Assembly (NCBI RefSeq): GCF_049680855.1
Contig: NZ_JBMPGS010000002.1
Coordinates: forward strand, 1,011,693 to 1,075,692
DNA: 64,000 bases
Source: Salinimicrobium sp049680855
GTDB taxonomy: Bacteria; Bacteroidota; Bacteroidia; Flavobacteriales; Flavobacteriaceae
Direction: 5' to 3'
Shown: positions 43,811-51,967 of the stretch, in pieces
Layout: each line of letters begins with the position of its first letter
How positions within the stretch are numbered: the stretch's first letter is position 1
Notes under the pieces: model-generated
What the model saw: the letters and a program-made list of their open reading frames with translations, nothing else
Database searches by the model: none
What the model was told of the DNA's origin: nothing
Program-made: the position numbers and the translations under genes

Positions 43811-44996
43811 AATAGCTTTAGCACTTTTCCTGCTGCTTGTGTTGCTCCTCACCTACTTAGAAGTCAGTGAGCCACAGCCGGTAAACTGGAACGAGAGCTT
43901 TTCGGGAGCTGATAAAATTCCCCTTGGCTCATATGTCCTTTATGAAAATCTACAGGATTCATTTGTAGACTTTGAAAACATCAGCATTCCTCCATATGAA
44001 TTCCTAAACAGCAACTCGCCCACTGGCACCTATTTCTTCCTGAACGATGGACTCTATTTCGATGATGACGAACTTGATAACCTCTTAGAATGGGTTTCTA
44101 AGGGAAACACACTTTTTCTCTCTGCTGAGAATTTTAGTTCCAATATTCTGGACACACTTAAAGTTTCGACCGAGGCAGTCATCCCGGAAGACGATCTTTC
44201 TTTTAAACCTTTAGTTGAACTAGCTCATCCAAAATTTATAGAGAAAGAAGCTTATCTTTTTGATCATGAATCTTACCTGCCCATCTTCAAAATCTCTGAT
44301 TCAGCCACGTATAAAATTCTCGGAAATGCCAATTTTTACCAGAATTCTCTAAAGATAAAAGCTCCAAAACCAAATTACCTTCATTTCAACTTCGGAAAAG
44401 GAAAAATCCTTCTGCATTCCACACCCAAAGCTTTTAGTAATTTTTTCCTGCTGACCAAAGATAATGTGGAATATGCTGAAAAGGCCCTGGCTTACCTTCC
44501 GGAAGGGAAAAAGATTTACTGGGACCAATATTATAAAACAGGAAAGTCATTTCATACTTCTCCGCTTTACATTCTTCTGAATAACAAACCGCTCAAATGG
44601 GCCTACTATTTTGCCCTTTTTGGATGTTTGTTATTTATACTGTTTGAAGGAAAACGAAAACAACGCAGCATCCCGGTTGTAAAACCACTGGAGAACCAGA
44701 CGGTGCATTTTACCCGTACCATTTCCGGACTTTACCTGGATAGAAAAGATTATAAAAAGATCGCTTCCAAAAAGATTACATTATTTTTGGAATTTGTGCG
44801 TACCACCTTAAGAATATCCACAAGTGAAATCAATGCAGAATTCTATCAGAAAGTAGCCTCGCGCAGCGGAAATTCAGAAGAAGAAGTGAAAAAGCTTTTT
44901 GCTCAAATACGGGAAACCGAAGGCAAAAATACCATTGACAAAAATGAACTGCTTAAGCTCAATTCGGCGATAGAAGACTTTAAAAACAACAAATAA
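43794..44996 (+). CDS. DUF4350-containing membrane protein
   Basis: 400 aa. An N-terminal transmembrane helix (IALALFLLLVLLLTYL), an exported DUF4350 domain with a Rossmann-like/GATase-like pattern (WVSKGNTLFLSAENF, FGKGKILLHSTPKAF), a second helix near residue 270 (YYFALFGCLLFILF) and a cytosolic helical tail. Function is unknown; it is a constant member of this operon type. Overlaps the MoxR start by one base (TAATG). Confidence 0.83.
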   Translation: MSKTYKIALALFLLLVLLLTYLEVSEPQPVNWNESFSGADKIPLGSYVLYENLQDSFVDFENISIPPYEFLNSNSPTGTYFFLNDGLYFDDDELDNLLEWVSKGNTLFLSAENFSSNILDTLKVSTEAVIPEDDLSFKPLVELAHPKFIEKEAYLFDHESYLPIFKISDSATYKILGNANFYQNSLKIKAPKPNYLHFNFGKGKILLHSTPKAFSNFFLLTKDNVEYAEKALAYLPEGKKIYWDQYYKTGKSFHTSPLYILLNNKPLKWAYYFALFGCLLFILFEGKRKQRSIPVVKPLENQTVHFTRTISGLYLDRKDYKKIASKKITLFLEFVRTTLRISTSEINAEFYQKVASRSGNSEEEVKKLFAQIRETEGKNTIDKNELLKLNSAIEDFKNNK

Positions 44997-45994
44997 TGGA
45001 AAACGAAGAAATAAGAGAAGAAGAACTGCAATTTGACAACAGGATTCCTCTGGAAGATCTAAAACAATCTGTAGAAAACTTAAAATCTCAGCTTTCCGGC
45101 CTCATCATCGGGCAGCAGGAATTTATAGAACTTTTAATCGTAAGCTTAATGGCCAATGGCCATGTTCTTATTGAAGGTGTCCCCGGAGTCGCGAAGACCA
45201 TTACAGCAAAACTTTTCGCTCGTACTTTAGAAACAGATTTCAGCAGGGTACAGTTTACTCCAGATCTTATGCCGAGTGACGTGCTGGGTACCTCTGTATT
45301 CAATGCCAAAAATTCCACTTTTGAGTTTAAAAAAGGCCCCATTTTTTCCAATATTGTTTTAATTGATGAGATTAATCGAGCCCCGGCAAAAACCCAGGCT
45401 GCACTCTTTGAAGTAATGGAAGAACGCCAGATCACCATTGACGGACACGAATATAAAATGCCGCCGCCGTTCATGGTTGTTGCCACTCAAAATCCCGTGG
45501 AACAGGAAGGAACCTATGCCCTTCCCGAGGCGCAATTAGATCGTTTCCTATTCAAAATATCTGTAAAATATCCATCTCTTGAAGATGAGGTGAAAATATT
45601 ACAAACGCATCATGACAGAAAGGGAATTGCACCACAAACCCAGATAAAAGCAGTGCTGACTCCGGAAAAACTTGAAAAGCTACGCGAGCAAATACAGGAG
45701 ATAAGAGTGGAAGAAAAATTATTGCAGTACATCGCTGAAATCGTCACAAAAACCAGAAATCATCCTCACTTGTTCCTGGGAGGATCGCCCCGAGCTTCTT
45801 TGGCCATCATGAACTCCTCTAAAGCCTATGCCGCAATAAAAGGACGGGATTTTGTCATTCCTGAAGATATTAAAATGGTGTTGGTTCCCGTGTTGGGGCA
45901 CCGTATCATTCTTTCTCCTGAAAGAGAAATGGAAGGCATGAGCCCGGCGAATGTCATAGAAATGATCGCACAATCCATAGAAATTCCGCGTTAA
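44996..45994 (+). CDS. MoxR-family AAA+ ATPase
   Basis: 332 aa. Walker A GVPGVAKTITAKL, Walker B VLIDEINRAPAKTQAALFEV, sensor region VVATQNPVEQEGTYALPEAQ and the conserved GGSPRASLAIM in the lid. MoxR ATPases act as chaperone-like remodellers, usually with a DUF58 or VWA-domain partner; here DUF58 follows immediately. Cytosolic. Confidence 0.94.
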   Translation: MENEEIREEELQFDNRIPLEDLKQSVENLKSQLSGLIIGQQEFIELLIVSLMANGHVLIEGVPGVAKTITAKLFARTLETDFSRVQFTPDLMPSDVLGTSVFNAKNSTFEFKKGPIFSNIVLIDEINRAPAKTQAALFEVMEERQITIDGHEYKMPPPFMVVATQNPVEQEGTYALPEAQLDRFLFKISVKYPSLEDEVKILQTHHDRKGIAPQTQIKAVLTPEKLEKLREQIQEIRVEEKLLQYIAEIVTKTRNHPHLFLGGSPRASLAIMNSSKAYAAIKGRDFVIPEDIKMVLVPVLGHRIILSPEREMEGMSPANVIEMIAQSIEIPR

Positions 45995-45995
45995 G

Positions 45996-47327
45996 GTGAT
46001 CAAATTCATAAAATCGCTCTACCTGCACAAAAGGTTCTTTGTGGCCATTTTTGCTTTGGCCGTAGGATTTCTTATTTCTTACTGGTTCCCGCCATTGTAC
46101 CCGGTTTTATGGATGATCTCCGTGCTTTTCCTACTGTTGTTTTTATTTGACTGCATTGCGCTCTTTAAAACACAAGCGGTTACTGCCGAAAGGATACTTC
46201 CGGAAAAATTTAGTAACAGTGATGAAAACCTGGTTTTGGTAAAGCTCAGAAATAAATTGGCTTTTAATATTTATGCCGAAGTCATAGATGAAATTCCTGT
46301 ACAGTTCCAAAAAAGGGATTTTTTAAGACACATTAAAATTCCTGCAAAAAAGGACATTTCCTTTAAATATTTTTTACGTCCTGTAGAGCGCGGAGAATAT
46401 ATCTTCGGAAAACTGAACGTTTACAGCAGCACAATAATTAAGCTGGCGAAAAAACGAGAATCTTTCCAGCAGGAGCAAATGGTGAAGGTTTATCCTTCTT
46501 TTATCCAAATGAAAAAATATGATTTTCTCTCCATAGACAATCGTGTTTCGCTCTTCGGAATGAAAAAGATCAGGAAGATTGGTCACACCATGGAGTTTGA
46601 GCAAATTAAAGATTATGTGTTGGGAGATGACGTGCGCAGTATCAACTGGAAAGCTACTGCAAAAAGGGGGGATTTGATGGTGAACCAGTTTCAGGATGAA
46701 AAATCGCAACCGGTTTATTCAGTTATTGACAGCAGCCGAGCAATGAAAATGCCTTTTGAGGGTCTGAAACTACTCGATTACGCCATAAATAGCACACTGG
46801 CATTTTCCAACATCGCACTTAAGAAAAAAGACAAAGTGGGCATGCTCTCGTTTTCCAATAAAATTGGGAATCTTCTCCCCGCCACCTCGAAGAACTCACA
46901 GCTCAACAGCATTCAGGAGAGTTTATACAATATCAACACCGAGTTTCGTGATGCCGATTTTGGTCTGCTATACGCTCATGCAAGAAGAAAGATAACGCAT
47001 CGCAGCCTTTTGATGCTTTATACCAATTTTGAACATATTAGCAGCCTGCAACGTCAAATACCCTATTTATTGGCTTTAAATCGCAATCACCTGCTCGTAG
47101 TGATATTTTTCGAGAATTCTGAGCTGGAGACGATAATAAATTCAGAAGCTACAACTATTCCCGGAGTTTTTGACAAAACTATTGCTGAACAATTCGCTTA
47201 TGATAAACGGCTTATGACTCGTGAGCTTCATAAATATGGAATACAAACCGTGCTTACAAAGCCAGAAGATCTTACCGTGAACACCATCAATAAATATCTT
47301 GAAATTAAAAAACGCGGCCTTCTATAG
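45996..47327 (+). CDS. DUF58 membrane-anchored protein
   Basis: 443 aa with a GTG start one base after the MoxR stop. Two N-terminal transmembrane helices (about 12-50), a beta-rich exported or cytosolic region, and the DUF58 signature VRSINWKATAKRGDLMVNQF near residue 215, followed by a VWA-like fold with a degenerate metal site (VYSVIDSSRAMKM). It is the expected partner of MoxR. The last gene of the rightward operon; its stop codon overlaps the photolyase stop in the palindrome CTATAG. Confidence 0.9.
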   Translation: MIKFIKSLYLHKRFFVAIFALAVGFLISYWFPPLYPVLWMISVLFLLLFLFDCIALFKTQAVTAERILPEKFSNSDENLVLVKLRNKLAFNIYAEVIDEIPVQFQKRDFLRHIKIPAKKDISFKYFLRPVERGEYIFGKLNVYSSTIIKLAKKRESFQQEQMVKVYPSFIQMKKYDFLSIDNRVSLFGMKKIRKIGHTMEFEQIKDYVLGDDVRSINWKATAKRGDLMVNQFQDEKSQPVYSVIDSSRAMKMPFEGLKLLDYAINSTLAFSNIALKKKDKVGMLSFSNKIGNLLPATSKNSQLNSIQESLYNINTEFRDADFGLLYAHARRKITHRSLLMLYTNFEHISSLQRQIPYLLALNRNHLLVVIFFENSELETIINSEATTIPGVFDKTIAEQFAYDKRLMTRELHKYGIQTVLTKPEDLTVNTINKYLEIKKRGLL

Positions 47328-48647
47328 CTCCTGAAGTGCAGTTTTGTACGTCTCCAGGGCTCGTTGGCGTGCGAATTTATGCTCCACGACCGGCAGAAGA
47401 TAATCGGCGGTAAAATTGGGGATCCATTTTTTTACATATTTAAGCTCTGGATCAAACTTTTTAAGTTGTTCTGAAGGGTTAAAAATGCGAAAATAAGGCG
47501 CAGCGTCACAACCTGTACCCGCCGCCCACTGCCAGTTCCCGTTATTGCTGGCCAATTCATAATCGAGCAGTTTTTGAGCGAAATATGCTTCTCCCCATCG
47601 CCAGTCAATAAGCAAATGTTTTGTAAGAAATCCAGCCACCACCATGCGCACCCGGTTGTGCATCCATCCCGTTTTAATAAGCTGCCTCATACCGGCATCT
47701 ACCATAGGGTAACCGGTTTCTCCTTTGCACCACAATTCAAATTCCTGCTCATTATTCCGCCACTGGATCTTGTCATACTTCTTTTTGAAATTGCTGTGTT
47801 CCACTTCAGGAAAATGATACAGGATCATCATAAAAAATTCTCGCCAAATCAACTCATTGAGCCAGGTTTCACTTACTTCTGAAGCCATTTTTACCAGTTG
47901 ACGCACACTTACAGTTCCAAATCTCAGATAAATTCCGGCGTAAGAAGTCCCTTGAATCGCCGGCAGATTACGGGTTTCGGCATATTTGGAAATAATTCCT
48001 TCAGAAGTATTTAATGCGGGTACTTCCAAATTCACCTCCTGAAACCCCATTTTTGAAAGTTCAGTAAATGGAAAGTCTGCCTCATACATTGATGCGAGGT
48101 GATCTTCACTGGGAAAATGCTGTGCTTCTGCCTTTTTGTAATTGTATTTCCATTGCTTTGAATAAGGTGTAAAAATCTTGTAGGGAGTACCGTCAGGTTT
48201 TGTGACTTCCTCTTTCTCCCAAATCACCTGGTCTTTAAAACTACGGAAGTTTATGCCCTTTTTGGATAGGTAATCTTTTACAGTTGTATCACGTTTTATG
48301 GCATAAGGCTCGTAATCATGATTTGTAAAGACTTCGGAAATATTAAATTTTTCAGACAGCTCTTGAAAAGCAGCTAAAGGCGTATCATATAATATTACCA
48401 TTGTAGAATGCTGCTTTTTCAACTCCTCATTCAGCTCTTTCAGGGTATTGTATATAAAATTCACTCTTTTATCGGCAGGGTCCTCCAGTGTCTTCAGAAT
48501 CTCTTTATCAAACACGAAAACAGGTAAAACCGGTTTACCGCTTTGAAGCGCCTTGAAAAGCCCATGATTATCAAACAACCGAAGATCTCTCCTAAACCAG
48601 AATATATTTATTTCGTCTTTCTTACTTTCTTTTCCTGAAAGGTGCAT
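47322..48647 (-). CDS. phr: Cryptochrome/photolyase-family DNA photolyase (class I type)
   Basis: 441 aa. N-terminal antenna domain begins NIFWFRRDLRLFDNHGL. The FAD domain has TWLNELIWREFFMMIL, GMRQLIKTGWMHNRVRM and ASNNGNWQWAAGTGCDAAPY with RIFNPSEQ, signatures of class I CPD photolyases. It repairs UV-induced pyrimidine dimers using blue light. It is the last gene of the leftward carotenoid operon and overlaps the TspO-related gene by 26 bp, implying co-expression with pigment synthesis. Confidence 0.93.
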   Translation of the reverse strand: MHLSGKESKKDEINIFWFRRDLRLFDNHGLFKALQSGKPVLPVFVFDKEILKTLEDPADKRVNFIYNTLKELNEELKKQHSTMVILYDTPLAAFQELSEKFNISEVFTNHDYEPYAIKRDTTVKDYLSKKGINFRSFKDQVIWEKEEVTKPDGTPYKIFTPYSKQWKYNYKKAEAQHFPSEDHLASMYEADFPFTELSKMGFQEVNLEVPALNTSEGIISKYAETRNLPAIQGTSYAGIYLRFGTVSVRQLVKMASEVSETWLNELIWREFFMMILYHFPEVEHSNFKKKYDKIQWRNNEQEFELWCKGETGYPMVDAGMRQLIKTGWMHNRVRMVVAGFLTKHLLIDWRWGEAYFAQKLLDYELASNNGNWQWAAGTGCDAAPYFRIFNPSEQLKKFDPELKYVKKWIPNFTADYLLPVVEHKFARQRALETYKTALQEL

Positions 48648-49407
48648 ACTCTCTGTTTTTATACCCGTGATAACTGCTGCTGATAAATAAAATAGAGGCG
48701 ACGATCACAGCCCACCATTGCACTACAGGAGCTTCATTCCAATTCGCAACCGCTATGCCCACAAGTCCCCAAACACCAACCAGTGCAAATTCCCGCATAT
48801 TTCTCGTCCAGGTAATCATGAGATTTAAGATTCCCGCAATTCCTATCATAATGATCGTCCAGGTTACAGATGAGATCCCAAAGCCATCCCAATCGATTTT
48901 AGTGAGAAATGCAGCCACGTTGGCAATGAGCGCCAGCGTGATCCACCCGGAATACAGCGAAAAAGGCCACCACAGGAAAGCAATGCTGGGTAGCGGAAGG
49001 TCATCGAGTTCCATTCTTGTATTCAGAATAATTTTTATGAGGGAAAATAAAAGAACGATCATAATCACAACCGAAATTCCGGTGTAATTATACAACCAGG
49101 TGACAATCCAGGCGCAATTTGCAATGCAGGAAATAACAAACCACCACCCTATTTGATCTACAACTTCATCTGATTCTTTAGCTCCAGAAAACAGGCTTCT
49201 TCCCTGGTAAACGATAAAACCCGCTAGGCCAATGTAGATCAATCCCCAAATGGAAAAAGCATAGCCGGCCGGCGTAAAAAGATTCTCATACTGCGCCGAT
49301 ACGCTCCCCATGGTATCGCCGTTAAAAATTCCTGTGTTGGCGAGATAATTCATTACCACGACCACAAGAAAAGCAATTGCGTTTGAAACCTGAAGTAACT
49401 TTTTCAT
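48622..49407 (-). CDS. TspO/MBR-related tryptophan-rich membrane protein
   Basis: 261 aa, longer than the usual 150-160-aa TspO. About seven transmembrane helices, rich in Trp. The conserved core FTPAGYAFSIWGLIYIGLAG resembles the TspO P-x-W-x-F-x-x-W region and YSGWITLALIANVAAFLT another family segment. TspO proteins bind porphyrins and are tied to light and oxidative stress in phototrophs. Sitting between carotenoid genes and a photolyase, a role in light or porphyrin stress is plausible but unproven. Confidence 0.78.
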   Translation of the reverse strand: MKKLLQVSNAIAFLVVVVMNYLANTGIFNGDTMGSVSAQYENLFTPAGYAFSIWGLIYIGLAGFIVYQGRSLFSGAKESDEVVDQIGWWFVISCIANCAWIVTWLYNYTGISVVIMIVLLFSLIKIILNTRMELDDLPLPSIAFLWWPFSLYSGWITLALIANVAAFLTKIDWDGFGISSVTWTIIMIGIAGILNLMITWTRNMREFALVGVWGLVGIAVANWNEAPVVQWWAVIVASILFISSSYHGYKNREYAPFRKRK

Positions 49408-49454
49408 GATCTTTCTTTCTTTATTTACAGAAAATTCCCTGTTTAAATGTCAAG

Positions 49455-50150
49455 CTATGCAAAAATTTTTCTTTTACTTAAGATGTACTTGTAAATCAAT
49501 AGGTTGAGCAGGATAAGTTCCATTCCGTAGAAAGTGTCTTCAACAGGAATTGTCCCAATCCTGAAGTTCATAAATTCGTTGCTATTGTACCATACCACTT
49601 CTTCCTCAATCCCCGTTCCCGTAAGCACCCCATTTACCAGGAAAAACGGAATAAGCAAAACAGCATAAATCACATAGAATTTCCCCAACCATTTCACCCG
49701 AAGAACCCATTTTGCAACAGCAAGCAGCGCCGCAAAGCTCAAAAATGTGGTTACAGTATATAATTTATTAAAGTACAGCATTCCGAAGCCCAAAAGGAGA
49801 ATGATCAAAGTAAGCGTGACAAATTTTTCTGTTTTTCCCCACAGCATGTCTCCCATAAAGATGTCAAGGCAATGATATGTAAAAACGCAGGCGTAAGGAA
49901 TGCAGAAGAAAAAAAGAATTTCCTCAATGGGAAGGTTAAAAATTTCCACTCCAACCAGGTACCGCGGATTAAATCCCCAAATACCCAGATGGGTAAAATA
50001 AATATCCCAGGCTATGAAAATAATTCCTGAAATAAATACAGCCGGGAAAAAAGCACCCCAGGTTTTATGGAAATTAAGCTTGGGGTGAAATGAGAAAAGA
50101 AAGGGAATAATAATAGTCAGGAAATTGACCAGCAGATAGGTGAAATTCAT
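49455..50150 (-). CDS. crtY: Lycopene cyclase, CrtYcd/CarR-type heterodimeric fold in one chain
   Basis: 231 aa integral membrane protein with about seven helices, made of two tandem lycopene-cyclase domains. The conserved acidic motif appears as LPIEEILFF (Pro74-Glu77) in the first half and IPVEDTFYG (about 202-208) in the second. The ATG at 50150 gives a hydrophobic N-terminus (MNFTYLLVNF) and an ATGA overlap with crtZ; a longer start is unlikely. It forms beta rings at the ends of lycopene to give beta-carotene. It is unrelated to the soluble FAD-type CrtY. Confidence 0.88.
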   Translation of the reverse strand: MNFTYLLVNFLTIIIPFLFSFHPKLNFHKTWGAFFPAVFISGIIFIAWDIYFTHLGIWGFNPRYLVGVEIFNLPIEEILFFFCIPYACVFTYHCLDIFMGDMLWGKTEKFVTLTLIILLLGFGMLYFNKLYTVTTFLSFAALLAVAKWVLRVKWLGKFYVIYAVLLIPFFLVNGVLTGTGIEEEVVWYNSNEFMNFRIGTIPVEDTFYGMELILLNLLIYKYILSKRKIFA

Positions 50151-50611
50151 TTTCCTGTTTTTTGTCCCTGAAAATATTTCACCGGTACCCAAAGCATTCC
50201 AAAACACTCTCCGTCTTCCTTACCAATATGCTTATGGTGCATTTTATGGGCTCTTCTTATCCCTTTGAAATACGGGTTATCTGCTTTGCGAAGTAATTTG
50301 AATCTTTGATGAATAAAAATGTCGTGAACTACAAAATAAGCTATTCCATATAGCGTAATTCCCAGCCCAATCCAGAACAGGTAATTATACCCATTTTCCA
50401 TTCCGAAATAAAGACATAGAATTCCCGGAATTGCAAAAATTAAAAAAAAGAAGTCGTTGTGTTCAAAAAAACCTGAAGATTCTTTTTTGTGATGATCTTT
50501 ATGCAGAGTCCAAAGCAGGCCATGCATAATATACTTATGTGTAAACCAGGCAATACCTTCCATTGCCAGAAAAGCTGCCAGAACTATGAGTATATCAAAA
50601 AAAACTGCCAT
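50147..50611 (-). CDS. crtZ: Beta-carotene hydroxylase (CrtZ-type, fatty acid hydroxylase superfamily)
   Basis: 154 aa membrane di-iron enzyme. Histidine clusters HKYIMHG, HKDHH, HDIFIHQRF and HKMHHKH reproduce the eight-histidine site of the family. It hydroxylates beta-carotene rings at C3 to give zeaxanthin. Overlaps the lycopene cyclase gene by 4 bp (ATGA), so stoichiometric expression is expected. Confidence 0.92.
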   Translation of the reverse strand: MAVFFDILIVLAAFLAMEGIAWFTHKYIMHGLLWTLHKDHHKKESSGFFEHNDFFFLIFAIPGILCLYFGMENGYNYLFWIGLGITLYGIAYFVVHDIFIHQRFKLLRKADNPYFKGIRRAHKMHHKHIGKEDGECFGMLWVPVKYFQGQKTGK

Positions 50612-50642
50612 AAGTTTAATTTACTAAAATCTGATTTATTTC

Positions 50643-51134
50643 TCAATTTTTTATCATTTCTTTCTCTCTGGTTGAGAGAGCGTCATTCTCCATAAGAAAG
50701 TCAAGAACAGCATTTTTTAGGCTAAGATCCTCCATATTAGAAAGCCTATTGATCAAGAACTGTTGATCTTCTTCCACATCGTCTTTATAACTTAAAAATG
50801 AAGGTGCCTGGGTTTGGGCCGAATATCTCAAAAACCTCAATTCCACATTATCCCGGTCCATTTCAATTGCATCATTCAATATTCCTTTTCCTTCTTTAAA
50901 AAGTGACATTTTCTTAAACGGACTAAAAACATGCTTTGCCATGATCATAGTTGCCACTCCTTTGTACCCCAGCCAAAGAGGCTCTTTTTCAAAAGGTTCT
51001 AAAATGCTGATCATTTTCTCACAAGCTTGCTCATTTCCAGGTGCCTGCTTATACAGAGCTCTTATCTCATCAAGATCTGGATCTGCCGAACCTGAATGAA
51101 GACTAAATAAGAAGATTAACATCAAAAACTTCAT
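50643..51134 (-). CDS. Exported helical protein within the carotenoid operon, unknown function
   Basis: 163 aa. A probable signal peptide (MKFLMLIFLFSLHSGSA) and then all-helical sequence with TPR-like spacing (GILNDAIEMDRDNVELRFLR). No catalytic motif and no named family recognised. Its start overlaps the crtB stop by 4 bp (ATGA), so it is translated with the pigment genes. It might be an envelope factor for carotenoid handling, but this is only positional inference. Confidence 0.78.
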   Translation of the reverse strand: MKFLMLIFLFSLHSGSADPDLDEIRALYKQAPGNEQACEKMISILEPFEKEPLWLGYKGVATMIMAKHVFSPFKKMSLFKEGKGILNDAIEMDRDNVELRFLRYSAQTQAPSFLSYKDDVEEDQQFLINRLSNMEDLSLKNAVLDFLMENDALSTREKEMIKN

Positions 51135-51967
51135 ACGATTCTCATCTTACATTCTACCAGGCTGTTTAGCATTAGCTGCATTTTTTTCCCATTATTAATA
51201 CGTATCCTTTCCTGCATGATGCGTTGTGCAGGTAATTTTTTGATCTTATTAAATAATGCGCGATAGTAAACATAGGCCAGGTAAACTCCCCCTTTAGAAG
51301 AAGCCGGCAACTTTCTTATTCCACAGAGTGCAATGACGAAATCTTCTTCAATCTCCTCCTCTATTTTTTGTTTTTCCACTTTCGAAAAATTGGAAAGGTC
51401 AACATCGGGAAAATAGCTTCTTCCAAGGGATTGATAATCTTCTTTTAAATCCCTTAGAAAGTTCACTTTTTGAAAAGCAGCACCAAGTTTCATGGCATAA
51501 TCCTCCAGCTCATGGTACTGCTTCATATTTCCTTCGGTAAAGACATGAAGACACATAAGCCCCACCACTTCTGCAGAACCAAGAATGTATTCCTTGTACT
51601 TCTCCGGCGTATAATCAACCTTTTTCAGGTCCATTTCCATGCTATTCAAAAATTTTTCGATGAGCTCCACATTAATATTATAGTCATGTACCGCCTGCTG
51701 AAAAGAATTCAGAATTGGATTTACAGAAATTTTATGCTCTAAAGCCTCATAAGTATCTATTTTTAACTGGGACAGCATATACTCCTGGTCATATCCCTCA
51801 AAGCTATCTACGATTTCATCAGCTAGGCGCACAAAACCATAAATGGCATAAATAGCACCTCTTAACCGGCTGTGCAAAAAGTAGATGCCGAGTGAAAAAC
51901 TGGTGCTATAGGTTTGGGTAGTACATTTGCTGACCTGCGCCGACAAATTATCATACAGTGACTTCAT
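51131..51967 (-). CDS. crtB: Phytoene synthase
   Basis: 278 aa. Two aspartate-rich motifs of the squalene/phytoene synthase family are visible: LADEIVDSFEG and VNFLRDLKEDYQSLGRSYFP. It condenses two geranylgeranyl diphosphates to phytoene. No GGPP synthase is encoded in this window, so the precursor must come from elsewhere. Overlaps crtI by 17 bp. Confidence 0.93.
   Translation of the reverse strand: MKSLYDNLSAQVSKCTTQTYSTSFSLGIYFLHSRLRGAIYAIYGFVRLADEIVDSFEGYDQEYMLSQLKIDTYEALEHKISVNPILNSFQQAVHDYNINVELIEKFLNSMEMDLKKVDYTPEKYKEYILGSAEVVGLMCLHVFTEGNMKQYHELEDYAMKLGAAFQKVNFLRDLKEDYQSLGRSYFPDVDLSNFSKVEKQKIEEEIEEDFVIALCGIRKLPASSKGGVYLAYVYYRALFNKIKKLPAQRIMQERIRINNGKKMQLMLNSLVECKMRIV

Noticed and set aside
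50151..50207. Longer lycopene cyclase start
   Set aside because: The extra 19 residues are hydrophilic, overlap crtZ coding sequence and precede the typical hydrophobic start.
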